From NCBI RefSeq assembly GCF_018139145.2, contig NC_059471.1:67900020-67964019 (forward strand): a stretch of 64,000 nucleotides of DNA, read 5' to 3'. The position numbers and the translations under genes are program-made. The stretch is from Gymnogyps californianus (taxonomy: Eukaryota; Chordata; Aves; Accipitriformes; Cathartidae). The notes under the pieces were generated by a model. The model saw nothing but the letters and a program-made list of their open reading frames with translations, searched no databases and was not told where the DNA came from. This document shows positions 23,601 through 36,420 of this stretch, in pieces (position 1 is the first letter of the stretch; each line of letters begins with the position of its first letter).

Positions 23601-26374
23601 CAAAAAGGGAAGAGGAGGGCTGAGGCAAAAGTAGCCTACAGAAGATCAGAAGTGCCCAAAAGAGTGCAAAGATGGGATTTTTTTTATTGAGAAATCCTTT
23701 TTTTCCCCCACATTGTCATTGTGGTTCTGTATCAAGTAGAAAATTTACATAAAGTGACAGATTTTAGTATTATTATTTGTCTTGACAGTTCCAGAAGAAA
23801 GGAAAACCTCTGAAAGGCAGCAAGAGGACGACTCTCTAGTTTCACCTAAGTATGGTTGTGAATGATTTTAACCAGATCCAGTTTTAAAGGTTTTATTACA
23901 CAGTTCTGTCACTGTTCATGAGAGAGGAGAGATAAGGGAGCAGACTCACTTGCAGCCAGACGGCTCCTGAGCACGTACGGGAATTCACAGGGCCATCGGA
24001 CATTGATTTGACACGGATAGGTACAAAATAGACTCTGTGGAATGACTGCGCCAGGACACAACGGTGCAAGTCAAGACCCAATACCCTAGCACATTAAGAA
24101 ACCGTGCTCCTTGTGCTTTGCTCTATATAGGTCTATTGTATTTGATACCAGAAGTAAATTGTTTTTAGTGGAGAGACTTGAAAGTAAATAGCATGCGCTC
24201 TGCTGGGAAATGCCGCATCCCTGGTGGCTGGCACTGCCTCTTGAGAAGGTTTTCGCACAGAGGGAAGGAGCAAGAGGTTGTGCCTTCAAAAGATTTCGCT
24301 GTGTAGGAGACTGGTAATGAGTAACACACACTTGCTCCATACCCTACTGAGACAATTTCTTCCTAACAGGAAAAGACATTTTATAAACATATTTAGACTT
24401 TTTCTCTTAAATACAGTTGTAAGGAGAAATCCAGCATAGCTGGATAGCGAGGAAAGATGGGAACTCCCGGCACCGTCCAGAGGAAGCTATCTAACTTGAT
24501 GTCCCAGCAGGGGAAAAGCCGTGTACTTAATGCACAGTCTTTCGCTTGCAGTTATTGAAAGCCATTATTAGCTTGGAGAGAGAAAGTGGTTTGGCTGCAT
24601 CTTTCACAGTACAGTAACTCTGGTCAATTGGATTCCTGAAGCACGCTTTCTAAAAAGTGTATCGTTACTTCCTCTTGATTTTTTTGTGTCTGTACTCATT
24701 AACAAAATATATGAACAAGTACCCTGGGATGAAGAGAGAGGGAGCTGCAACAACAACCATTTGCAGAACACCACCAGCTTCAAACATCACTACTACCTTT
24801 TTCAAAGTCAGTAGAGACGTGCCTTTGGATAGAGGCCAAAACGGAAGGTATATGACAGGCTGTCCCAAAACCTTTGATATGTTCCAAGTGCAGTAGGCAT
24901 GTCTAAAGTTAATACATAGAGATGCACCTGGGCTAAGCCATGCCAGGAGAGAGTTGCCCTCACTGTGGAAGTCGGATCCATTTTCTTGGGAGCCCACCCC
25001 ACTCAGCTGGCCATTGCGCAGGGAGGATGACCATCAATGTCTCCTCACTGGAATAAGGTACATAAGGCACAGTGGCGTCCAACTGGGGACAGGCAATTGG
25101 ATACTGTAGAGCAGTGCTAGGGCTTGAATACTGAAATGAAGGGTGTGGTGGTGCCAGTCTCTTGCCTGTCATCTGTAGAATAATAGAAAACTTCCTGAGC
25201 CCATCCTGCACAAAACATAGTCACTATTTGGTCTCTGATGGGAAAATGTTAGCATAAGCAAAAGGCGCTAGGCCAAGGAAGACTGATAACACTTCTCCCT
25301 AGTCTCCCCATCTTCATAATTAAAAGGGGAAATGAAAAAAGGATTTAGATTGTATTGAAAGAAAAGGCACCAGGGAACAGATTCAATTTTTGAGTCATCA
25401 CAGAAATTCTCTAAAATTCAATTACAGTGATGTAGATCTGACATAGGATGTATTATTATAGTACCCCAGAGAAGGTCAATAAAGTGTATTGTAAGGTCTC
25501 TGCAAGATTTCATCAGGACTATAATATGGATAAGTCTCATTATTTCACATGTTTTGCAGCTGCTCTAACTTAATTTTCAGGGGTGCCATCATATAATTAT
25601 CAAAGATGACTAAATTTTATGCCCCCAGATCTTGCAGGTTATGTCTACAGGGAAAGAGTTCAAACCTATTATATGAAAGCAAAGATATAATTAGACTCTG
25701 GAGAGTGAATAAATAAATCACACTAAGCAAAAAAGGGCAACATATCTACCAACAGACCAGCACATTTACAGCTGAAGTTAATGTCATATGAGAAAAAGAC
25801 CAATTTAAAGTACTGCAAATTTGCAGGTATTTCACAGAACTTTGACTTTTAACCACTTACCAGTAAAATATTTCTATTTTTTTAAATAAAAAATCTGTCC
25901 AAACTGACTGATGTTTTCATCTTCTCTACAAATACAGATGGGCCACAGTGACTTAATATTGCATGTGTAGGCCAGATTTTGCCTCCAGCACTCACCGTGG
26001 AATTGCAAGTGTACAAGATTTTTGTATATTTAAATTCACATTAAGTTCACAAGAAAAAAATGAGAGAGGTTGGTGGTGGGTTTATTTTGTCTAACCACAG
26101 GTGCTTACTGCCATCTGACATGTCCTCGATATCCGGGGCGTCTGAATGGGGTTGGCAGTTAAGACACAAGACTTATGAGAGAGGTCTGTTCCCTCATGAA
26201 ATAGCAGCTGAAGGCAGGGGGGTGTGCTGGGATCTAAAATGACACTAGATATCATTATGTTTTAGCAAGTTACATTTTTCCTGAGGAGCTAATTAGCTGC
26301 GGAGTTTGATCCAGTGCCTGCCAAAGGACCCAGAGGTTTTGGTCACTGGGATAGGTCCAGAGACAATTTTAATC

Positions 26375-26445
26375 ATCAGCCTGTGTGGGTCAGGGATTTA
26401 ACCCAGGACCGTCCATTTATCAGTCTGTACCTTTTGTGTGGTAAG
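26375..26445 (-). mobile_element. Possible old tRNA-derived SINE / MIR-like fragment
   Basis: Read on the minus strand, the segment has GGTCCTGGGTTAAATCCCTG, which resembles the tRNA box B (GGTTCRANTCC) found in tRNA-derived SINEs. Flanking words are compatible with such an element but strongly decayed. The call rests on one motif plus general resemblance. Confidence 0.35.
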
Positions 26446-26837
26446 GGAATAAATTAAGAATTGCTGATTGTGGTAACCTCACCTTTAAAAAATGTGGTGG
26501 GAATAGTGGCCAAGAGATGATGAGAACAAGGAGGAATGTGCAGAGGCTGAGAAGACCGACCCATCAGTGAGCGGAGAGAAACGTGGATGATGCTAGCTGT
26601 CCTTTCTGCCTGTTTGAAGATAGGAGGCCAGCTGATGCTAATGAAAAGCATGCACTGAAAACTGAGGAAAATACCTTGTATTTGGCAGCTTCATGCCATA
26701 ATATTGAGTTCTTTAAGCCATGTCTGAAGCATCAGGTGTCAACCACTTCCCAGGCAGGAGAAGTCTCCTCACTGCTCAAGGTGGCTATGCCTGCGTGTCA
26801 AAATCTTACCACACAGAAGCTGATTTACTGCCAGACA

Positions 26838-26871
26838 GTAGGGTTTGCCATCCCGTAGGGTTTGCCATCCC
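26838..26871. repeat. Perfect 2 x 17-bp tandem duplication
   Basis: GTAGGGTTTGCCATCCC occurs twice in direct succession (26838-26854 and 26855-26871) without mismatches, which suggests a recent slippage event. Confidence 0.85.
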
Positions 26872-29800
26872 CCTTTTGACCACCTGGCACAGCCCCGGGG
26901 TGTAGGAGCACCTTCACAGCTACGCAGCCTCACCCAGGCCCTTGGCAGCCCTGACGTCGGTTCGGATCAGGATTGCTTTCACCAAATGCATTTTCTTGGA
27001 CAATCCTCTGTCGGTTCACGAATTTCCTTGGAGCAGCTGTGCCTTCTGCATTTGCGGTGTGAGGCGAGGAGAGGATGTTTAGAGCTTCTGGGGGGAATTC
27101 CAGGAGCCTTATGGAAAATGCAGCTTTTGTAACGAAGTGTAGATTTCTTTGTGGATTTAATGGGATTACAGCTGGTGCTGCTTGGATGAGGCATTTTTGA
27201 GAAAATGACTAATTAATCATTGCTAGTTATATACAGACTGTTTACATTTCAGCTTGGCGTACTACAGTATAACTCTGATAAAGTAGAGATGTTGAGGGCA
27301 GTTCAAACCGCTTGCACTATAAGCCAGGACTTCTGGTTTTTTTACGTCTCAGAACACCACTTTTGCCTCTGGTACTATGTGGATAAAATCTACACAGCAA
27401 AACCCATTCTGCTGTGAACTCTTTGGTGATGCTGGGACAGCATTACAGTTCCCAGTGCCACCTCAGTTCTCCCTCTTTTTGCACTGGCTGTGGTCATTAT
27501 CTGAATGACTTATTTCACCTCACTGCTTTGCAGAGCCCTCTGCACTGCTTCCCAAAACCATGCACCTCCCCAGTCCCCCCCCACCTCTCACTACAGTCAG
27601 TACCTGCATCTGATGTCTTCCCCCCATGTCCCCTCCACTAAAATCTCATCCAGTTTCCATCTTTCTTCCCAGCTCCCATTCCCAGTCTTGCTACCCAGCT
27701 CCCAGTCCCAGTTTCCCTCTCCCTCCTCAGTCTCCAATGTTTCCTCACCAGGTTTTTCTCCTAATATGCTTTGCATGCCCACCCCTTGCCCACTCTGAAT
27801 TCAAATCATCCTTTTTCTAGGCTTCCCAAGCACTGGCAAGGTTGTTGAAATTGCTGAGTGTGTTCTTCCAGTGCCGGAGCACTCTTATTCTTATTACCTA
27901 CCTAGAGAACAGAATTTGAAGTGTGGTGCCCTGGAGGGGATGGAAATGCCTACTTTAGTCTAAAGCAGGAGGGTAGAAAAATGTGCAGGAAGACCCAAAA
28001 GCCCAAGAGCAAAGAATGTTTCAAAGATTTTTAGAAAATGAACAAGCTGGGAGTGATTTGTAACTGCATTTAAAAGAGGAATAATATTCCTAGTATTCCT
28101 AGAATGGCTTTCCATCAAGAATCTCAAAATATGCCAGTCATTAACTAAGCCTAACAGCGCTGCTGCAAGGAAAGCACAGGCTCCATCAAGCCAGCAGATC
28201 ACAAGCTGCAGAGGTAGATGCAGGACCCAGAGTTCTCATTTCACGGAGTACTCTGAAGGACTAGCTCAGAAAAATTATGGCACAATATTTAGTATTTTTA
28301 TTCATGTGAAAGAAGCATAGAAAATTGCCTGCAGTGTTTACCTGTGTATCATTTTGCATGCTCCCTTAGTGTGAAAATAATGTGTGGATATGTTTAAATT
28401 AAATGATGTATTTGTGCATGCAAATCAGTTTTCTTACACGTAGGCAGAAGTCTCCTCAGATGTTATATGTGCAATTTAAGAAGCAGCTTTGAACATTTGG
28501 CCCTGTATTTGCCCAAAGGAAAGAAATCCAGTACATTAAGATTACATTCTTCTGTGCCCAACCTTAACAGTTCATAGAGCATGTTGGGTCACTGACTCTG
28601 CTAAGCATTTAAATTAACTTTTCTTAACAATTACAGTAATTAAGTCTCTCCTAAACTACAAATTAAGATCATCTGGATGCATTATAGAAGCAAAGGTGGT
28701 ATTAGCAGGGGGGAGGAAACTAAAAGTTTACCAAATCTTCAATTATTCGTAATTTTACAGACAAATTTGTGTTTTTGCAGACCAGGCTGTGCTGTTGCTG
28801 TGGGTGTGTAGGGTGAGGCATCTCTGCAGTACGTCCTGGCCACCGTCTCTGTTCCTGCTGCTCTCCCTGCTCTTTGCGTAGTCTCTTCGGCTGTCTGTAA
28901 GGTCTTTGTTAGGTACGCCAAAGTGCTGGTGTGAATTTGCCGTGGCTTAAACCTCTTGTATCCGTACAAGTTGTTGATGTCCTCTACCTCCCTGTCTCTC
29001 TGACCACTTGGCTGACCGGTGAGCAGCTGGCTTGCTCCACATGGGAGTCATGACATGAACCAGTGTATAAAGCACTAAGATAATGGGGGAATTTGGGCTT
29101 AAATACAAGCTTAAGCCGCAAGTGAATATGGCAATATAGGTAGAGCCATTAGGAAAGCAACTTAATTTTTGTTTGTCCAGCATGTACCACAAATAAAGTC
29201 CAGATATCCTGTGAACTTCTGGAGTAGACCTACATAATATATGGCCAGCAAACAATTCATTTGGCCTGTTGGTCTTTGTGGTTAACAGAGTAAAACATCC
29301 GGATAGTATTGCAACAGGAAGGCAAAGGACACAGGAATATTGCAAAGGGAGTGGGTGGAAAGAGAGAAAGGGGTGTATTGCAGCCGGAGAATGTAATTTC
29401 AGATCATTAACAGAAAAGAACTGCTTTCTACCTTTGAAGGATATAAAAATAAGGGAGGCATTTCAGACCCTGCGTAAGGTGTAGAAAAAAAATGTCCAAA
29501 GGAGACCCTTGGAAGAGTATAGCCAGTATTTACATAGTGAGAAGTCAGTATGAAGGTAAATCAGCCAGCGTGGACACTGAAGTGAGTGGCACAAGTGAGA
29601 TCTATGAGTCCAGCCTATGTTACCGTGCACCAGGTATGACCTCATGACCTTCATTCTGTCTTCCCAAGTTTAACATTTTGTGAATGTGTTTTCAAAGTCA
29701 ATTCAAGATACAAACAGAGGGCCAGACTGGCTCCCATATCTTCCTCTTCAGGCACAAGATCTTAAGACATCTGTGCAGGCTGCCAGCACAGAGATGTTTT

Positions 29801-30329
29801 CTGCTGTCGTTGAACAGTAGTTGCTTCAACAGTAGCTCATTGACTGCACAGATACTATTTACATGCTCGCTAATGTTACTGAGGAGTCTTGCCCAGAGCA
29901 ATCAAGTCCATGGGCCAGAGAAAGCATAGAAAAATGCGTCGGTTTAAAACAAAATCTTTGGCTGCTGCCAACACCTCAATCCAGTTTTCTCTGTCTCCAC
30001 CCTTTAGTTTAAAAGAAAAAATGAAGAAGATGAAAGCCTTTAACCAGCAAGCAGTGGAAATGCTTGGAAGAGGTCTTGGTGTAAGCCCGCAGTTTAATTC
30101 AGGCCCTAGGTACCAAGGGAGTACTTTGGTGTTAGCTGTGCTTCAAAGGGAAACAAACACACATGCCTCTCACACACCTACATACACCTTCTATCCTGAG
30201 GATATTTTTCCAGGAATTAGCATTTTAAAATAATCTTGGAAAAAGCTTTGGATTCCTTTTGGGAGAAGATCCCAAGCAGCTCGGTTGATACATTGTAGGA
30301 AGTAAAGACAAGGTAGGGAAGGTGAGTTC
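26872..30329. other. Gene-free intergenic stretch
   Basis: No exon or RNA gene is recognised. It contains a pyrimidine-rich tract at about 27525-27760. The remainder is ordinary unique sequence with short unrecognised open frames. Confidence 0.55.
27525..27760 (+). repeat. Pyrimidine-rich tract with repeated CCCAGCTCCCA words
   Basis: The plus strand is dominated by C and T, and CCCAGCTCCCA-like words recur near 27670-27710. It gives open frames made only of Pro/Ser/Leu, which I do not regard as coding. Confidence 0.6.
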
Positions 30330-30421
30330 TGGTCTTAGAGAGGTAATGAACTGCTTCAGGACAAACAGAACTGGGATCCTAGCTCTGAGCAAGCACATGG
30401 CCTTACAGTTCACCTTTAAAA
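30330..30421 (-). mobile_element. Possible MIR / CORE-SINE fragment
   Basis: On the plus strand the order of blocks AGAGAGGTAATGAACTGCTT, then GACAAACAGAACTGGGATCC, then TCTGAGCAAGCACATGGCCT matches the layout of a MIR element read in reverse. In MIR these blocks are the CORE region, the 'cacagctgggatt' block and the tRNA-related head. MIRs are ancient amniote SINEs present at low density in birds. The match is by memory of the consensus and is decayed. Confidence 0.45.
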
Positions 30422-33097
30422 TGGAAACAAGAAGGGTGTTTGGAGAACAGCCTGTCAGTGGGTAGTAGATGGTGCAGATGATGGCATCACCCGTGCCTCC
30501 TGACTACCTGCTAACCTTAAATCATCTGCACTCGTACGGAAGTATTATTGCAAGGCTGGATTTGGTCTTTTTAACCAGCTGACAGTTTGAATTTATTATG
30601 TATTTTGAAGGTTAGTAATATACCACAGTCATATATTGCAGGTGATACAATACCGTATTAAAATATTAATCAAATCTGCAAACCATCTACATTCATGAAG
30701 GCAAGTAATCTGCCACGGAAGAAGTTATAAACAAAATGGAAATTCATTGCAATATCTTTGAAAAATGTGCTACAAGCACGTATTTGGAAAAGCATCCTGA
30801 ATACTTCCTCTTAATACAAACTTCCTAGAGTAAAGATGTATTACATATATTAAGAGTAATAAAAGTGTAATTAATTTAAAGGGATGTGACTTTAAACTCT
30901 CCTGTCACTCTGGAGAAAGAGCATGGACACCAGTTGGGTAGTGAACAGAATGGGATATTCTACTAGACCTAGAAATTTGTTTTGGCCGGACTTAGGACTT
31001 AAGCCTCTTCGATTTTTTCTACCATTTAAGTGACAAATTGTGACATCATTGTGGTTAGTTTTACCCATAATTTTATGATCCAAATTTCAATTAGATTTTG
31101 GGTTTGAACCAGTAGCTCAAATCACCACCAATTTAGAAACCTCATTTTAAAAGACGTTTATAAGGTCAAAGCCATTCATGCCTTGTTTATACTTTTTAAT
31201 TAAATTAAAGTCAAGTGTCGATAATGTATTTTATCTCAAAAAACTCTACGATGATCAAAATGATAACAAATGCTTAAAACACTGCTCCGGTTACCCCTTC
31301 TAAGTGATTCCCCCAAGTCAGATTACTCCAGTGTTTTATTCAGCGCTTACATACAACAGAGAAAAATAAACTCCAAGCTGAAAGCCTCCTGGTTTATGCC
31401 AAAAGCAAGGCATTTACAGGCTCAGGTCATGCTTGAAATGTCTACAAATAATCCTTGCAAGTTAATTCATTTTTTAGGTGGCTAAATGACCTTAGTATCC
31501 TGTAGCTATTTGAAGAGGACAGCTGTTAGCTAAAGAATCCCCTCACGTAGTTTCCCGTAAGTGTAACAGTGAAATACATGCTTTAATATGCTGGTGGCTA
31601 CTGCTCTTGCCAGGTGGCAGGGCTTGCTGTGGTCAGATCAAGTTTCAGATAACTTCTGAGGGATGCAGCCTGATCCATCAAAAGTGGAGGCTGCCAGGTA
31701 GGATGGTTCATCATGCAGGCACCTCCAATGCCTACTACTTCTTGGCTTTCTCTTCAGATCTTGTAAATTCTAGTGGTATAAGAAACGCATTATTTGTGCT
31801 ACTTAAAAACACCAGATAAGTGGTCCTCTGGCAATCAAGTGTGAAACTTCTCGATTCCCGGGTGTCCTGCAGGGTTTCAGTTACCTGTTTGGACAGGAAA
31901 GCTTATGGCTCTTGCTGAGGTAATCAGGAGTGAAGTGTTTTTGAATAATTTGGGTCTTATACTCTTATTGGTTTATTTTTGTCTGCAAACCGAGTATAGG
32001 AAGTCACCAGACAAGTATGACAGTGCTGGAGACTAACTTTGCCTGACTGGCAGGGGTTGCACAAGATAAGGCAGAATTAGGCATATGGGACTGAATTTAA
32101 AGAGTTACTCAAATTATTTTGCAAGTGCAAACTACAGTATTCTGTTTAATTATATGCTAATGTACTGTGCTTTTTACTAGACTTTGCCTCCTCCACTGGA
32201 ATGTCTAAACAAGTGAAACTCCTAATCATAGGAGTTGTCAAAGGTAGAGGCAAAGCGATGCAGGAGGAGAAGGAGCATTTTCACAATTCAGGCAGCTGAA
32301 TGCTGTCCTGGAAACTCTGCCTCTGACACAACCTTGTCTCAGGGGCTCCCTGCCTTATTATCCTGCTTCCCACAAGACACGCAATACAGGCCTGACAGAA
32401 CGATAAGTGCTTGTGTTGGCTGCAACTGAAGTCACTGCAAGCTCATCTGGAATATATATGAAGTGCTGTATACTGTGATGTAGCCTGAAAAATCAGTCCT
32501 GAGGCATTTGAAATCAAACATCTAAAATTATTGGGCATATTTGATCATCATTTCTCCTCTGTCTCCCTCCCTTTTCTATTGAATCAGGCTAATACCACCT
32601 GTTTTAGAGAGAAGTTGAAGATACAATCAATATTGGTTGTAAAGCTCCGGAATACTGAGTGTTTTACAAGAGACATCCATAATATCTTGGCAACATCCAT
32701 AAAAAAGTTAATACATGCGTAGCAGGGCTTGCTGTTGTGTCATTAATAGTGTTCATGCTTGCACATTGCATAAGGAAGAAAAAAAAGGACTGCTGTAAGA
32801 GCTACCTGTTCAATGTACATTGACTGAGACGGGTATACGTCCAGTGTCTGGGGACGGAAGTTGCTGAGGCAACCTTCATTGTGGGCATACCATGAATTCT
32901 GGCTTTGCCATGTTAATTCTGGTCTCGTACTGTGTCCCCTCTTCCCTTCACAAGCATGCATGTGGGTACCTAGGTGTCCAGCCATGGATATACAAATGGA
33001 CTCAAGAAGCTTGCAGATTTTAATTTCAGATCTCAAAAGAAAAAACCTGAAAAAATAAACAACCGTCCTTTGAAACTATATTGACCTTTGGTCATTG

Positions 33098-33345
33098 CCA
33101 GTTTTCTCTCTCCCTCTCTCCCTCTGCAAGTTTTCCCTCATCCTGTTTGTCTTGCTAATTCTCATCACTTTCTTCTCCTTTTATGCTAATATTCCTATCC
33201 TTGTAGCCTGTCATTGTCCCCTTCTCTTCTTTGTTCCCTCCAACCTAACCATTGCCCCATGCCTTCCTCTCTTCCTTTCCTTCTTTTCTCTCCTCCCTCC
33301 ACTCACATTCATGTTTCTTCCTAGCTCTTGTATTCTTCCTGTGCA
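33098..33345 (+). repeat. Polypyrimidine-rich low-complexity tract
   Basis: About 250 bases of plus-strand sequence are strongly biased to C and T (for example TTTTCTCTCTCCCTCTCTCC). It creates a Leu/Phe/Ser/Pro open frame at 33095-33433 that could be mistaken for a membrane protein. Confidence 0.65.
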
Positions 33346-35084
33346 CCAGACATGGGCCATTAAAAGCATAGGAGGAACATTTCTCTTCCTTTCAGATTGG
33401 CACTACAATGCCAATAACACTAACAAGAAATAATGACAGGGAAAAAAGTTTGTCCAGGTTCCACAGTGTTGGAGCACATTCACTGCAGGAAGAAAGTTTG
33501 GAGAATTGAATAACTCACTTTTCATTGTGAAAACACAAATAGCAATATTTAGAGACTCGTAGCTCTCTCAGATCGGTGTGGATAGTAGCAAAAAGCAAAC
33601 TACAAATTTTCCTTTCTCTAAAATTTAAATCCTTAAGTCAAAATCTGGATTATGCTAAGGTTTCCTAATGAAAGACTTCGCTAAATATTAGCATAGGCAA
33701 AATTGCTCCTTTTCTTCTGTGACTAAGGAACTTGTAGTCTGACTTTTCAGAACTGTTACTGTCTCTGACGCACTGATAAAGTTGGACTGTTTCGAAAAGA
33801 CAGAGAAAATACAAGGTCATCTCACATTGTCTTCTTGATTTTGGACAGAACATCAGCATGTGTGTAAGTATGCATAACTTGTACTGAATATATACATATC
33901 CTAAGGGCTTCCCTAAAGGTTAGGGTGGTAAAGAAACTGTCTGACATTGGCATCTTCTGTGTTGGATGATTGCAGCAGAGAAATTCTGAAATTAAATAAG
34001 ATAGGCAAGAATATCAAAGATGAAGATGGAAGAAATCTCTCATAGTACTGCAAAAGTTTGGAACAACAAATAACAAATCCAGAAGCATCAGAGATCAATC
34101 TTCTTTCATACTTATAGTTCTCTCTCCTCCCTAAATAATAAAACCTCACAACGTGTGACAGTTTTAGAAATATGAATATGGTAAGAAAAAGAAACCAATT
34201 GTTTGACAAATGTCTTGTCTAGAGAATGCACATCAAGGAATAAAACCAAATGAAACTATATGTAAAGACTTTGGTAAAGCAAATAATTTTACAACAGTAA
34301 GTACAGAAATGTCAATGTATAGAAAAGGACAACATATATGCAAAAGTGAAAAATTACAATGCAAAACAATACACGTGAATAAAGATACTGCGGACAATGA
34401 AGCTACAAATCCAGAGTGAAATATAGTGTAACAGTAAATATCCATTGATCCCTGGTTTAAAATTTTATATCCAAAGTCTAGCTCAAAAGAGCTTGAGCTA
34501 CTGACTGTCCTAGCATCCAATCTTTTTATTAAATCAATAGCAAGACTCCAATAGACATTTGTAATGCAGGAAGAGGCCTCTTAAGAGTACTTTTAATATA
34601 AGCTGTGTATAACAGTGTATCTCAAGTGTCCTGTACTCCATTTGTTCCTGGCCCTTCAGCTTAACTCTTTCCTAGCTTCCTCTCTTCCTTTGGCTTTTCG
34701 GACATTTGAGAAAGGGTTGTCCTTGGATCCATCCTCCTGTGTTCTCCAAAGCCCGCCTGAGTTTTTGAAAGACTATGAACAAAATATCATATAACATATA
34801 TAGCGTTCTCTCTCAGCAACAAGGGAAAGGATGGTTTCATTTGGTTTTGTTTTAACTACTTCTACAGTAGTTGGCATAAGGTCTTTCTTCTAGGAAAGGA
34901 GTCATGCTTAATACATTTGTTAATTACATACAGTCTAGAAGGAACAGAAATATGTTGTTAATTATTTCAAATATTTATTACAAACATAAGAGCATGGTTA
35001 CTGTTGGTGTTTGAGCTAATTGCTTCATAGTTTTCAGATACTTGCTGCCTTCCTTGTAGAAAATTAGAAAAATATTTAAATAAG

Positions 35085-35160
35085 CTAGCCTGGAATAGTC
35101 TGCCTAATGATTTGGAAGAAGTTCTCCAAATGCTACGTAGCATTTTGTGACTTTGTAATC
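35085..35160 (+). mobile_element. Possible very old CR1 3' fragment
   Basis: The words CTAGCCTGGAATAGTCTGCC and GGAAGAAGTTCTCC are in the order expected near the 3' end of old CR1/L3-type elements (tggaa-agtctgcct ... gg-agttctcc). The terminal octamer repeat is not visible. This is a weak call. Confidence 0.28.
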
Positions 35161-36369
35161 AGCTTCAGTTCCCAGCTATCTGTGAGGCTGGGGGCTTGTA
35201 ATGAGTCAACTGGAGAAGTGAGTCAGGAAAATTTGAAGAATCTCTGAGAGTTACCGTTTGAAATAAACCAAACCTTTCTGGCTGTAGGAAACCTTTTTCA
35301 GACTAGTCTCTACACAAACCAGCACCCATGTGTGTTTTCTCAGACCTAATAAAAAAATGCAGCAGCTGAAAGGGAGTGCTGTGGTTCATGGACAGAAGAG
35401 AACCAGTGGAAGGGCAGAACCTATTTGCCAACTACATGGAGGTAGAAAGTGTTGGGGGAGAAAGGCTGAAGGTGGTGGTAAGTGTTGCAAGAAACCTGAC
35501 TGAGAGGACTGGGTGGGTTATGAAGGAAAGGAAGAGGGTTAGAAGCCCTGGATGAGCACACTCACATGTAGTCATCAGTTTAACATCAGTGAGTCCAGCC
35601 TTTGAAGCAGGTGGGATACTAATGGAAGATGGAAGCCCTTTGCAAGTGTGTGCTTGCAATTCTGTGTTTTGGGAAATAAATGTAAGCTCTGGGAAAGGGG
35701 TCCTTTATCAAGCACACCCCCAGAAGTGCTGCCTTTTAATTCCTAGGATGTTCTGTTCAATTATTTTACTTTTCCTTCTCACAGTATTTTTCTCTCTTAG
35801 CCCTTAGTTTTGCAACAAGATGAACATCACAACTTCTGGGAGACAAAAGAAGTCTTAGGCAGCTCGGCTTTAGGTACAAAGCAGATGATCTTCTACCACA
35901 AAAGGAGAGAGGATCTCCAAGGACCAAAGTGTCTCATAATCCTCTCTCCTTCTCCTCCTTGTGTCACCAGCTCTGGACGCAAGTGTCCTGCACCACGGTG
36001 GGGCAGGGGAATACCAGCCTCTGCAGAAAAGGGAGAGGACGCAAAATGCAAAAGGGAGAGTCCCATCAGCCTTACTTAGTTGATGACAGCAGCAAGAACA
36101 CACACAAGGCAAACCCACTGTCTGTTTTAGACATGTAGTGCAGGCACTTTTCATGCTACCCTACCTCTCCTGTGACTTGAGGGAAGACACAGGCCCTTTG
36201 GATAAACCTAAGGAATATTACAGTGACATACTCTGCCCTTGTGCTGCTTCTGACCTGAACGAAGGTAGGGTGGAACGATGATTATGTGACAAGAGATATC
36301 CATGTGCCACAGAGCCCTCCATCCTGATAGAAAAGGTAAGCAGTAAGAAGCGTCACAAGTCCAGATGGC

Positions 36370-36420
36370 TGAGTCCATAGGTTATCACTTGTGGTTATTG
36401 AGTCCATAGGTTATTCCTTC
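36370..36420. repeat. Tandem duplication, period 29 bp
   Basis: TGAGTCCATAGGTTAT occurs at 36370 and again at 36399, and the intervening CTTGTGGTTAT/CTTGTGGCC part is also similar. It is a small local duplication. Confidence 0.75.

Larger units (their letters stand above)
17114..26374. other. Gene-free intergenic stretch
   Basis: I see no exon or RNA gene. The segment holds a 9-bp-stem hairpin (17880-17904), a possible very old CR1-like scrap near 18680-18720, and a diverged 108-bp-period duplication (20433-20622) inside an unusually A+T-rich, repeat-free part (20000-21600). The open frames are short and unrecognised. Confidence 0.55.

Noticed and set aside
33095..33433. Hydrophobic 112-codon frame resembling a membrane protein
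   Set aside because: It is translated from a polypyrimidine-rich tract, where Leu, Phe, Ser and Pro codons arise from composition alone.
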